Assembly (NCBI GenBank): GCA_964020155.1
Contig: OZ026560.1
Location: 1,769,501-1,833,500 of the forward strand
Direction: 5' to 3'
DNA from: Chondrilla cf. caribensis
Taxonomy: Eukaryota; Porifera; Demospongiae; Chondrillida; Chondrillidae
DNA: 64,000 nucleotides
Below are positions 52,334 through 63,016 of this stretch, one piece after another. Numbering within the stretch: position 1 is the stretch's first letter; each line of letters starts with the position of its first letter. The translations under genes and the position numbers were made by a program. The notes beneath the pieces were generated by a model. The model saw only the letters and a program-made list of their open reading frames with translations, made no database searches and was not told where the DNA came from.

Positions 52334-53768
52334 GTAAGTGTTCGGTGTGCGTTGATGTTACTACTAAAAGTCGCAATTACTGGCTAGCATGTGTGTTCCT
52401 GATATAACGTGGGACCGATACAGAAGCTTTTATGTTCGCCTTTCTCCTTTTACAATGTAGAAAGACCAAACCATGTGCGTATTCCCCTATTCGGCTTCTG
52501 GTAAGGAACTTACAGAAGTAGGTGATCATCCTGCAATATCCTTTTCTTTTGCTAGTAGAACTCTCCCTAGCACTGTTGTCTTTGCTGCACTCGTTGTAGG
52601 ATTGGGAGATTCTACTAGTGAAGCAAGCAGACGTGTACAAGTGCATTATAGATAGGTATGTATGTTTGTTATATGGAGTGAGCTGTAGATTGGGTGTGGA
52701 GGGAGGTTATTCGCAATGCTTAGATAACTTCAAATCGGTGTCTTTGACAATTTAAAGTTTATATTGACAAATATCTTCAATTTAATGTCGAAGCACACAT
52801 CTATGCGGCTATAATGCTGATGTGACCATATGTCCATAGTGCAGTGTTGGGGATGCTCGAGAAAGTGGTTTCAAAATTCCCCTATACTCCACCCTAGCCC
52901 AAAGTACCCAGACCCTGTTAAACCTTAGTCTCACATAGCCCTGACTCTAACCCTATAGCCCAGACCCATTCCTGCCTCCAATTTCAAAATTGGGACTTTG
53001 TCCTTGCAAGAAAGGGTCTGGTCTCATCATGTACCTAATTCTGTACTGCAGATTTTGTTTGCCCAATTGGATTGAAGTATACTTTTTGGTGCATAAACTC
53101 ATAAATGACTTTGGAAGTGTAGTTTGAATCTCATTTTGTATGCCACTGCATGATTTGGACTTGTATTATGCATTGTGTCTACAAATCATGAGAATGTATT
53201 CATTTCTGTCCAGACCACACCCTGGTTCTGAGGTCAACTTCATCCAGTTTGCAGCTTCTATTCTCGAATAGGAAGTCATAACTGCTGAGGCATTCGTAAG
53301 TTCTGTCATATCAACGTCTTCCTGTGTTTTTAGATATCAAAGTCAAAAGTTGATCAAACCCATATTTATAATGTATGATGGCATGTGTGATGGTCTGGCT
53401 ACACTAGACCGTAGGTGGGGGCGGGTCATTGGTTAATATGACCCCCTTCCAGACTAGGTCCTAATGATCCGTGGTTCAGTTCACTTGGGGAGACAGTTCC
53501 TCCCAATATTCTTGTGCATATGTGCGCATGCGTGTGTGTCTCTCTCTGTGTGTGCATGTGTGTGTGTGTGCGTGCGTATGTATGTGTGTGTGTGTGTGCA
53601 TGCGTGCGTGCGTGCGTGCGTGCGTGCGTATGCATGTGTATGTGTGTGTGTGTGTGTAATGTGCTGTGGAGGTGTGTATATACCCACTGCTTGCATATGT
53701 TGTTTTAACTCTTGTCGGAGAAACCTACTGTGACAGCCCTGGTTCTGTGACTCCCTTGTCTGCTGTAG
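52334..53768. other. Gene X intron/intergenic with MITE hairpin and microsatellite
   Basis: 52960-53030 holds the inverted pair CCCAGACCCATTC/AAGGGTCTGG with a CCAATTTCAAAATTGG core, also seen near 60255-60280. 53525-53660 is a long GT/GC microsatellite. No well-supported exon apart from the decayed candidate at 53218-53297. Confidence 0.5.
53525..53660. repeat. GTGTGC-type microsatellite
   Basis: GT, GC and GTAT dinucleotide runs (GTGTGTGC, GCGTGCGTGCGTGC). Frames on both strands through it (Cys/Val or His/Thr runs) are artefacts. Confidence 0.95.
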
Positions 53769-54110
53769 TTCGATGCATCATGGGACAGTTCAGAGGTGGA
53801 CTATCTAAACTGAACCTAAAGTCAAAGTAGACTGCTACAAGAACAGGAATCCACAAACAGCTGTGCTTCGTTTTTGTATTTTCTGTTGTGAAATGTTGTG
53901 TGTGTGTACATGTGTATCCCATTTTGTTGATATGTACTGTATTTAGTTCAATGTGATGTAAGTGCTTGTTGTATTTAGTCTGTACTTAAGAAAGTGTACT
54001 GTAAATATACCAACTTCGTAATAAATTCAATTACGTCAATTGATAATTTTTTAATGACTCAATAGACAAAAGAATAGAAAAACACAATGTACAATACATA
54101 ACAATAGGAC
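53718..54110 (+). CDS. Gene X terminal exon and 3' UTR, copy 4
   Basis: The coding exon 53769-53813 encodes FDASWDSSEVDYLN and TGA after the shared intron end (CCTACTGTGACAGCCCTGG...CTGCTGTAG). The trailer has AATAAA at 54020-54025. It follows the DENN exon on the same strand. Downstream the 24-bp minisatellite of ankyrin gene B begins, exactly as in copy 1. Confidence 0.5.
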
Positions 54111-54119
54111 ATATACATT

Positions 54120-55202
54120 TTGAGTGTGGTTTTGAGGGCATCATTGGGTGCAATCAGTCTGGAAGGGATCATCGGTTGTGGTCTTGATGGCATCATTGGG
54201 TGTTGCCTTCAGGGCATCATTAAATGCAATCAGTCTAGAAGGGATCAGTGGTCATGATCTTGAGGGCATCATTGTGTGCGGTCTTGAGCGGTTCATTGGG
54301 TGTTGTCTTGAAGGCATCATTAGATGTGATTTTAAGGGCATCATCAGGTGCGGTCCTGAGGGCATCATTGGGTGTGGTCTTGAGTGGATCATTGGGTGTG
54401 GTCTTGAGGCCATCATTGGACGAGGTTTTGAGGACATCACCAGGTAGGTGCTGTGTGTGTGTGCACTTGGGGGGATATTGCATGGGTGTGCACTTGAAGG
54501 CATCATTGGGTGTGGTTTTGGAAGCTTTATTGGGTGTGGTCTTGATGGCATCATTAAGTGTAGTCCAGCAGAACTCGCAATAAGTGTTGTCTGGAAGGAA
54601 ACAGTGGGTGTGGTCTTGAGGGATCATTGGGTGCAGTTCAGTGGAAAGCCACAGATCTGGTGATCAGTGGGTGTGTTCTACTGGAGATCAGTGGGTGTGG
54701 TCAAGTCGGAATCCACAGATATGGCTGCAATGAGTGTATTCAAAGGCAATCAGTGGGTGTGGTCCAGTGGGAATGGACCATAGCAAATCACTAGGTGTGG
54801 TCTGGAGGGGATCAGTCCTTGCTGTCCACTGGGTGAGTTCTGGAGGGAATCAGTGGGTGTGGCCCAGTGGGCGTGGTCCAGTGGGTGTTTCTCAAGAAGA
54901 GAGTGCAGAACACAAGGGAAGTCACAGGTGTGGTCTGGAGGGGGACAGTGGGTGTGGTCTTGTGGGGGATAGTGGGTGTGGTCTGGAGGAAAACAGTGTG
55001 TGTTCTAGAAACAACCATTGGGTGCAGTACAGTGGGAATCACTAGGTGTAGTGGGAGGGGACAGTGGGTGTGGTCTGGAGGGGATCATTGGGTGCAGTCC
55101 AGTGAGAAGTTGAAGCTGTGGTTGACAGGAGATCAGTGGGTGTGGTCCCGTTGGAATCTGCAGATATGGTCTGGAGATTAGTAGGTGTGGTCAAGAGAAA
55201 AT
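54120..55202 (-). repeat. 24-bp minisatellite array 3' of ankyrin gene B
   Basis: About 1.1 kb of the same repeat as 5560-7390, shorter here. Clean 24-bp units lie at 54290-54430 (GGTGTGGTCTTGAGTGGATC and relatives). Several insertions and units are shared base for base with the gene A array (for example TTCTAGAAACAACCATTGGG, GTTGAAGCTGTGGTTGACAG), so the array predates the duplication and then changed length. Confidence 0.9.
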
Positions 55203-58200
55203 CTACAGATGTGGTTGGGAGGGATCAGAGGTGATCATTGATAAAACAGAACATTGGTACAGTTGTTGATGCTCAAACAGTGTTCTCTCCACATCTCCAA
55301 CAACACTGGTGTACCCAACATTCTTGAGAGCTTTGAGAACTGTTCTCCAGAGTCTTGGGGCTCCTCCTGTACCTTCATCATGAGACAACCATCTGGTGAA
55401 CATGGTACGACAACACTTCTCCACATCATCTTGATACAAATCATCTATGACCTTCATCACGGAGGGATCTACTTCCAAGTGATGACCGACAGACTGCCAA
55501 TCAAGACGAACATGGGGGATCACTTGACGATTCAACCCACTTAATGTGGGTGTGGTCAGGAGGGGATCAGTGGGTGAGACCTGGAGGGGATCCACAGATG
55601 TAGTCTTCGGGGGATTAGTGGGCGCGGCTTTGAGATCAGTGGGTGGGACCTGGAGGGGATCCACAGATGTAGTCTTGAGGAGTTCAGTGGGTGCATTTTG
55701 ATGGGCATCTGGTAAAAGTATGAAGCAAAAACATAAATACACACACAATACTACAGTGTTTGTCTCTAGTTTACAGAAAGACCAGATGCAGTGTAAAAGG
55801 TACATAACACACAGTACACATAGATATACACAGACTTGCAATGAATGGGTATATACACATGCATGTATACGGCAACATGTACATGCATACCTGTTAGTAG
55901 ATCCAATTCTCTTGCCATGTCTTTCCCAAGTTTGTTCATCATGGCATAGCCTTCTTCTCTCACCATCACATCACACAGTTTACGGATACTTCCTGGATCA
56001 GCCTGTCTTCGAAGGTATAGAAACAACTCTTGGTTTCCATCACCAACGTACTGGTTTTTGATAATGTGAGACAGCTTTCCAGAGATCACCTTCTCTATCT
56101 CCAGTCTCAACACAATGGCATGTGAGTCTACAGATTGGAGGAATCTTTCCTTGAACTTGTCCATGAATGCTTCACAGTCAAAGACTTGACAAGGACGAGG
56201 TGCTGTTGTACCTGGAAGTATGGAATATGAAGTACAGTACTTGCTACAATACAACCACACACACTGGCAATGAATAATGGATGAGCAAGAATTACAGACA
56301 GAACTACAATGTAATAGTACTATACAGTGGTACACATGTACATACGTACAGTACATGCATAAACAGATGGAGGACAATACTGAACAAATAGTGCACTGTA
56401 GAATAAAGTAGAGTTGTTGTATGTTCAAATAGCACACAACACACAATACCACAGTACTATACAATAGCACACATCACAGTTCACATGTATACATACACAT
56501 AAACACACAAACTCACCAGCAACAAAAGACAAATGTCGAATAACGTCTTCTTTTGGGACAAAACCACAAAACAAATCAGAAATGGGCTTTCTCGTTGCTG
56601 GTTCCTCCTCTACTTTGCATGACAGACAGGTGGTTTTCACATTTCTTATGTTCTCCAGTATAATGTCCACTGGGAACTTCTCGTGAGGAGAGGGGGATCT
56701 GGGATTCTCCAGCAGCACTTGAGGGTCTGCTGGGTGGATGATGTACGCAGTAGCTGATAGAGTTGGAGACAGTTCACGTATGGTGGTAGAGATGTCTCCA
56801 GCGATGGTTGAAATATATGGACCAAGAACTTCTGGACCAACCTCGCTCCTACCAATCAACTCAACTACAGCGCTGTCGCTGATCTGAACCGCTACATCAA
56901 CATCTTCATTTGACTGCCAGAAGATTCCGTTACACCACACACTACAGTAATGCTCCCTGGTGTCGGAATCTTGCTTGCAATGGAAAACACGATGTGCCGC
57001 CAATCGAAGGATGATGGTTTGAAGGAGACGAGGAGATATGAAGGGCCTTCTGACCACTACCAACTGCCATGATAGCACATGACAGCCTTGTTGAGAGCGC
57101 GGGAAGACTTTAGGAGGCTGGGATGATACCAGTGCTGGGAAGAACAGATGTTTGTGATCCTCGTCTGTGCTCTCAGTCAGCTGGGTGATTTCTTCTGCAA
57201 GTATTGACGAATCCACATCGATACAGAACTCCAAACTGGTTAAGACATCGCGAACCATTCCTTGATCCAGTGCGGGGAATAGGACTGACAGCTTTTGACA
57301 ATTGAAAAGACCGAATTTGTTAACAATCTTCTCTGAAGGGGAGAATAGAGTCCCATATACCTTATGGAGTATGAATGGAAGGTCCAGTACAAGCCAGCCA
57401 TTGGACGGGTCTTCCTTGTTGGGGAGGTACATAAAGTGACCTGTGGATGAGAGATCCTTGCAGACTTCTTCTGACGGTGGGAGGTTGGTGGGGAGATTAG
57501 CCTTGTTCTTCTCAATCCACTTTGTGAAATCTGATACTCGAATGGCTTCACTGTCCAGTGAGGTCTTCATACGAGAGATGACCCAACAGATACTGTAGGA
57601 CATTTCAGCTGCTTTGTATTGAGGTATCGGGACCTCATTCAGATATGCACACAACTTTTTGATATCACTAGAGTAAGGTTGACGGCAATCCAGGTAGCAT
57701 GCATCGTGAAACTTCAAAGGGGCATCACAAAGGCTTTGTTGAACTCTTTGATAGCATCGCTCCAACTTGCTCTTGGCTTCCACTTTGGATTTCACCTTAT
57801 CCATGTGGCTTCCGATGACAACCACTCGAATGAGATTCGTGGTTCTAGCCATTTTGGACACAGGATGAAGCCATCGATCAAGCTGTTGAGAAATGGCAGA
57901 CTCTCCTTCTGTGACTTTCACAACCATGATGATGGTCACAGTGCACCTACTTCTGCTAGAAATGGACTCCAGGAACATTTCGTGAGGACCGTGGTATTCG
58001 TGCTGACCTGCAAAGTCAAGAAACACCGTGTCTCCATATCGTTTACTGTTGAGAGATACTGGTTCGATACCAGCTGTACGTTCACTGATGTTCTTCACTC
58101 CAAACAGACGATGACGGAGTTTCTTCAACAATTTAGCATTCTCATTCTGCAGTGATGCAATAAGTGTGCTCTTACCACTGCATGCATTACCAATAACACA

Positions 58201-60120
58201 GACGGTCTTCTTTGTATTGAATAGCAGTGTCTGGTTAATGGCATCTTTGAGCTCTTTGGAAGCCAAATCGAGGGGTGTATAGGAAACTCTATCCACAAGT
58301 CTCAAATCAGCTCCTGCTTCGACTAGCAGGATACCACACTGGATGCGATTGTAAGAAGCAGCAAAATGAAGAGCACTACGACCACTGGCATCCTGGTAGT
58401 TGATGTTAACTCCTTGAAGAATGAGGTTCCTAACTAATGAATCATGGCCATTCTCAACAGACATTGTTAGAGCAGTCCTGGGTGGATTGATATCCAGTTC
58501 TTCATCAATACCAGCACCATTGGTAATGAGCACACCTGCTTCGGCTATGTGATTATTGCTAATGGCTAATATTAGAGGAGTATAACCATCCTTATCCTCT
58601 ACATCAATATCTGCACCCTTGCTAAGTAATGCTTCAACTATTTTCAAGTCACCCCTCTCACTAGCATAGTGAAGTGCTGTTCGTTTACAACCATCTTTCC
58701 TTTTCACATCAGCACCATGATCAATCAAATACAATAAAATATCACTGTGTCTGCTTCGAGCTGCCAACATTAGAGCAGTACAACAATCCTCATCCTCTAA
58801 ATCAATTTCTGCACCCTTACTAAGTAATGCCTCGACTACTTTCAAGTCACCCCTCTCACTAGCATAGTGAAGTGCTGTTCGCTTACTATGATCTTTCTTA
58901 TAAACATCAACATGTGCACCATGACCGATTAGATACAATAAAATATCAATGTGTCCCATTCCAGCTGCCAACATTAGAGGAGTACAACGATTGTCATCCT
59001 CTACATCAATTTCTGCACCCTTACTAAGTATTGCCTTGACTACTTTCAAGTCACCCCTCTCACTAGCATAGTGAAGTGCTGCTCGCTTACGACAATCTTT
59101 CTGATTAACATCAGCATCATAATCGATTAAATACAATAGAATATCAATGTGTCCCCTTCCAGCTGCCAAGATTAGAGGAGTACAATGATCATCATCCTCT
59201 ACATCAATATCTGCACCCTTACCAAGTAATGTCTCGACTACTTTCAAGCCACCCCTCTCACTAGCATAATGAAGTGCTGTTTGCTTACAACCATTTTTCT
59301 TATTAACATCAGCACCATGATTAATTAGATACAATAAAATATCAATGTGTCCCCTTCCAGCTGCCAATAAAATATCATTGTGTCTGGTTCGAGCTGCCAA
59401 CATTAGAGGAGTACAACGTTCGTCATCCTCTACATCAATATCTGCACCCTTACCAAGTAATGCCTCAACTACTTTCAAGTCACCCCACTCACTAGCATAG
59501 TGAAGTGCTGTTCGCTTATGACGATCTTTCTTATTGACATCAGCACCATGATCGATTAAATACAATAATATATCAATGTGTCCCCTTCCAGCTGCCAACA
59601 TTAGAGGAGTACAACGATGTTCATCCTCTACATCAATTTCTGCACCCTTACAAAGTATTGCCTTGACTACTTTCAAGTCACCCCTCTCACTAGCATAGTG
59701 AAGTGCTGTTCGGTTACAACCATCTTTCCTTTTAACATCAGCACCATGATCGATTAAATACAATGAAATATCAATGTGTCCCCACCAAACTGCCAACAAT
59801 AGAGGAGTACAATGATTCTCACCCTCTACATCAATTTCTGCACCCTTACTAAGTAATGCCTCAACTACTTTTAAGTCACCCCTCTGACTAGCATAGTGAA
59901 GTGCTGTTCGCTCACGATAGTCTTTCTTGCTGACGTCAGCACCATGATCGATTAAATATTTCACAACATTAAATCTTCCCTTCCTAGCTGCACATGTCAG
60001 CGGTGTTCTCCCGAATAAAATGCCTCCTTTATTTGTCTTGTTCACATCGCATCCTTCCTTGATAAACTGACTGACTTTGTCCAAGTTACCTTCTTCACAA
60101 GCCACACAGAAATCACCCAT
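55203..60120 (-). CDS. Ankyrin-repeat Roc-COR GTPase with CARD-like and death domains (gene B)
   Basis: Three exons, 60120-56517, 56211-55891 and 55708-55203, join in phase 1 and 1 to 1476 codons. The start MGDFCVACEEGNLDKV is chosen by alignment with gene A; an in-frame Met 16 codons upstream lies in inserted MITE-flanking sequence. About 19 ankyrin repeats (the degenerate repeat before the last four in gene A is missing; one repeat carries an internal 11-residue partial duplication, HNDILLAAGRGHIDILLYLI) lead into Roc (GNACSGKST, DFAGQHEYHG, GSHMDKVK), COR, the CARD-like exon and an 8-residue-repeat linker with death domain. Roc to death domain is nearly identical to gene A. The C-terminus reads on past the gene A stop for 23 residues into the edge of the minisatellite (ending ITSDPSQPHL). 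Same inferred role as gene A. Confidence 0.88.
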
Positions 60121-60129
60121 CTTACACCA

Positions 60130-60695
60130 CAGATAATACAAACCTGCGGTTTGTATTATCATAGACACTCTAAACTACGTAACCACGTAGTTTAGAGTGT
60201 CTACGGTATTATCTATGCTTACACGAACTGACGTAGCTAAACCCACTCGCGCCTCCAATTTTAAAATTGGGACTGCGTCCCGGCGCCAATTAACTCCACG
60301 GTTTCAGTTCAGCCCCCAAATACTTTGGGGAAGTGATAAAATGTAACAACGCTTTGATCGTCGCCGTCCATCTTCGATCGTCTCAAGCAACCCATAATCT
60401 TTACAAATATGGACGCATAGGCATAGTGTACCCTGGCGTTATTATGGCCGTATAGTAATAAATATGCGTACGAAATATGGACGTATCGTCTATAAGCGAA
60501 TTCTGCCCTTGCGGTTATCGCAGAAAGCCTACGCATAATAATCAACCCATAATCTTTACAAATATGGACGCATAGGCATAGTGTACCCTGGCGTTATAAT
60601 AACGCCGAGGTACATTATGCCTATGCGTCCATATTTGTAAAGATTATGGGTTGACGTGCATAATTACCTCGCTAAAGCTCGTTAATTATGCACAT
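60130..60695. mobile_element. Palindromic MITE cluster inserted upstream of ankyrin gene B
   Basis: Gene A lacks this roughly 560 bp; the flanks rejoin at TAACTAGATTCATAGCTG. Contents: a hairpin at 60162-60203 (GACACTCTAAACTACGT and its inverse), a palindrome at 60543-60653 (CAACCCATAATCTTTACAAA, GACGCATAGGCATA and inverse), a direct copy of its left arm at 60388-60442 and a hairpin at 60656-60693 (GTGCATAATTA...TAATTATGCAC). No coding content. Confidence 0.75.
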
Positions 60696-60982
60696 ACATA
60701 ACTAGATTCATAGCTGTTAACAACTGCTGTTCAAGATGGCGCAGGATCTGTAGATTTGTTTGTGTTCGTTCTGACCTTTTCTGCTACCTATATACTCGGC
60801 TAGAGGCGCTATAGATAATTTCGGTACAAAGTCAGCTAACAGAATAAAACATTTTGCGGATATAGGCCTACAAGTGGTTAGTTTTGTAACGTACTGTAGC
60901 TTAAAGTGGGAAGGTTTATCGATTTCTCCACACGTGTACCAAGTAGCTCATCCGTTCCCTTCTTTACTTTGACAAGTGTAGG
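60696..60982. promoter_or_regulatory. Putative bidirectional promoter region, gene B and gene X
   Basis: Matches 12265-12524 beside gene A, including AACAACTGCTGTTCAAGATG and the AAGATGGCG YY1-like word. The MITE cluster now separates it from gene B, so the distance between the two start codons has grown from 276 to 862 bp. Gene X keeps the original spacing. Confidence 0.45.
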
Positions 60983-61035
60983 ATGACGGTACTATATGCA
61001 CGTTCACCTACTCAGTCAGTGGAAGAACTGACGAG
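60983..61035 (+). CDS. Gene X first coding exon, copy B (partial gene)
   Basis: ATG and MTVLYARSPTQSVEELTR with a GTAAGG donor; peptide identical to copy A with two synonymous base changes. The rest of the gene would lie downstream or beyond the window; no further exon was recognised before the Harbinger gene. Confidence 0.5.
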
Positions 61036-62990
61036 GTAAGGACCGCGGGATGTGGTCTTGTACTCCATCTTCTCCTTCACTGTCTATGTACATTTGCGAA
61101 ACTTACAGTGTTATAGTTTCTCTGTACCATTCTTAGACATGTCTTTGTGTTCCTCGTAGTTATCGTGTTGTCTGACCAAGACATCTCCTCGATCTTGTCC
61201 TCTTGTTGGTCCATTGGGTGTTCTCCAGCAGCAGAATATACCAGTGTGTACTTGGGGAGTGGTTGACACGTGTGCCTCCACCTGCTAACGAGGTACCTCC
61301 AACCTCTTCCAGTAAGTTTTGTATTGGTCCTTGTGTATAATACATGTGTGTATTGTTGTCTGTAGTTTTGTTTTCATCATGTTGTGGTGATGGTGTACGT
61401 ATACATGTGTGTATTCTGTGTTGTTATGTGGGTACTTTTGTATGTGTGGTCCTTCAATAGTTGCACAATAGTAACCTTCCCTAGGGTGGTTTCCAGGTGG
61501 GTGGAGGTTTGTAGTGTGATAGTGTTTGTGTATTGGTGTAGGTTTCGAGGTTCTTTATGAAGTGCATTGAATTTGTCTTTTCTAGGTTTGGTGTAGCTAG
61601 TTGTGGTTGTATATGGTATTAAAGGTGTCTGAGATTGTCCCAGCAGTGGTTGGTTGTATAGTCTGTCTGTGATGTACAGTTCATGGTTGATTCCACTTAT
61701 AGGGTGGTTGTGGTTTACTTTGTTTGTCTGGTTGGTTGGTTGGTGAGTCAGTTGGTGTCCTGGGACATGTTCCTGTCATCCTTGAGGATGGTTGTGTGTT
61801 GCTAGCAGTGGTGTAGCTGTCTTGACTGTGTTGTTCATCCCACCTGTTATGGAGGTGGTTTGAGGCACAGTACTGCAGTTCATTTTGAGCACCTCGGTAT
61901 ATTGTCGGTCTCCTCATTGAGGTTTCCTGTAGTTCTACTTGACCAGCAGTATTCCTCCTCCTGTGGCTGTGTTGGTTATTGCACCTATTGTGATAGAGGA
62001 AATTAATTCAGACTATACAGCGGGTGCTTTGTGTGGTCCACCCCTGCGGATGGGTGTGGTTGGTGGTGTGGCAGTGTTGGTTATTATAGGTTGTTGGGGT
62101 TCAATAGGACCACCGTGGTGCTCATTCACACCAGTCGGGTGGTGGTTCTAGTTTTCTTTTGTAGCAGAGTTGTCTCTGCTGAGGTTGTGTCTCCCGTTCA
62201 GCCATAGATATCAGATTAGCACACTGGTGCATGCAAAGTGCCCTCAATACTAGTCTAGTCCCCAGACCCACAAATGTCCCCTACCAAAAGTGGGTCTGGT
62301 GAGAATGGGACAGTTTGCTTGGCCCTCATCTCAAATGTTGGATAACTTGACGACATTAAACTTCAGTGTACCAAGGGTGAAGGAGTCTTTTGAAGGTTGA
62401 AATAGATAGATCCATTTCCCAAAAGTACAGAAATGAACCAAAAGGTAGTCTTGTTCCACTACCATGTACTTTCTTCTCCTGTGCAATAAGTACAATGTCA
62501 TCATCAGATGATATTGGTTCATAGGGCCAAGCAAACTGCCCTACTGTCACCAGATTCACTTTCCGTAGGTGACACTTGTGGGTCTGGTGAGGACACCACC
62601 TAAATACTGGACCAGTCCCTAGAACACTTGAGTACTAGTTGAATATCTCCAGATCAGCCTTCCATGTTGTCCAGCTGACTATGGTCAGCAGTAGGGTTGT
62701 TTATCCATTGTGGGTGGTTGTTTATTGTTTTGGTAGGTGTGTTTTGGTCCTGTGGTTAGGTCCCTCCTTTGATGTTTGTCACTTGGTGATATGCTGCCAC
62801 TGTACCAGCAGCTGTGGATGGGTGGATTGTTGAGGTGGGGGGTTGTGGTGGTTGTAGGGGGAGATTCTCAGCTCCATGCAACATGCCTCCTTATCTAAAG
62901 GAATTTCAAGAACAATAAATGCAGCTTTAGTAAATAGATGTTTAAAATGATGTGATAACCAATTTGAGAGTATCAATCTATATACTGATA
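61036..62990 (+). other. Gene X intronic/duplicated repeat sequence, no gene seen
   Basis: 61333-61780 matches 50797-51238, and 61540-62546 matches 13010-14005. The duplication with locus A ends near 62546 (TTCATAGGGCCAAGCAAACTGCC). CCCAGACCCA/TGGGTCTGG hairpins lie at 62270-62311. An open minus frame at 62356-62559 is interrupted by a stop in the locus A copy, so it is not taken as a gene. 62600-62980 is GT-rich and unrecognised. Confidence 0.6.
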
Positions 62991-63016
62991 CATGTTATGA
63001 TCATTAAAATAATTGA

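Noticed and set aside
53426..53733. His/Thr-rich and Cys/Val-rich frames
   Set aside because: Translations of a GT/GC microsatellite in several frames and both strands.
62356..62559. Minus-strand frame of 67 codons
   Set aside because: The duplicated copy near 13820-13990 has a stop in the same frame, so coding conservation is not supported.
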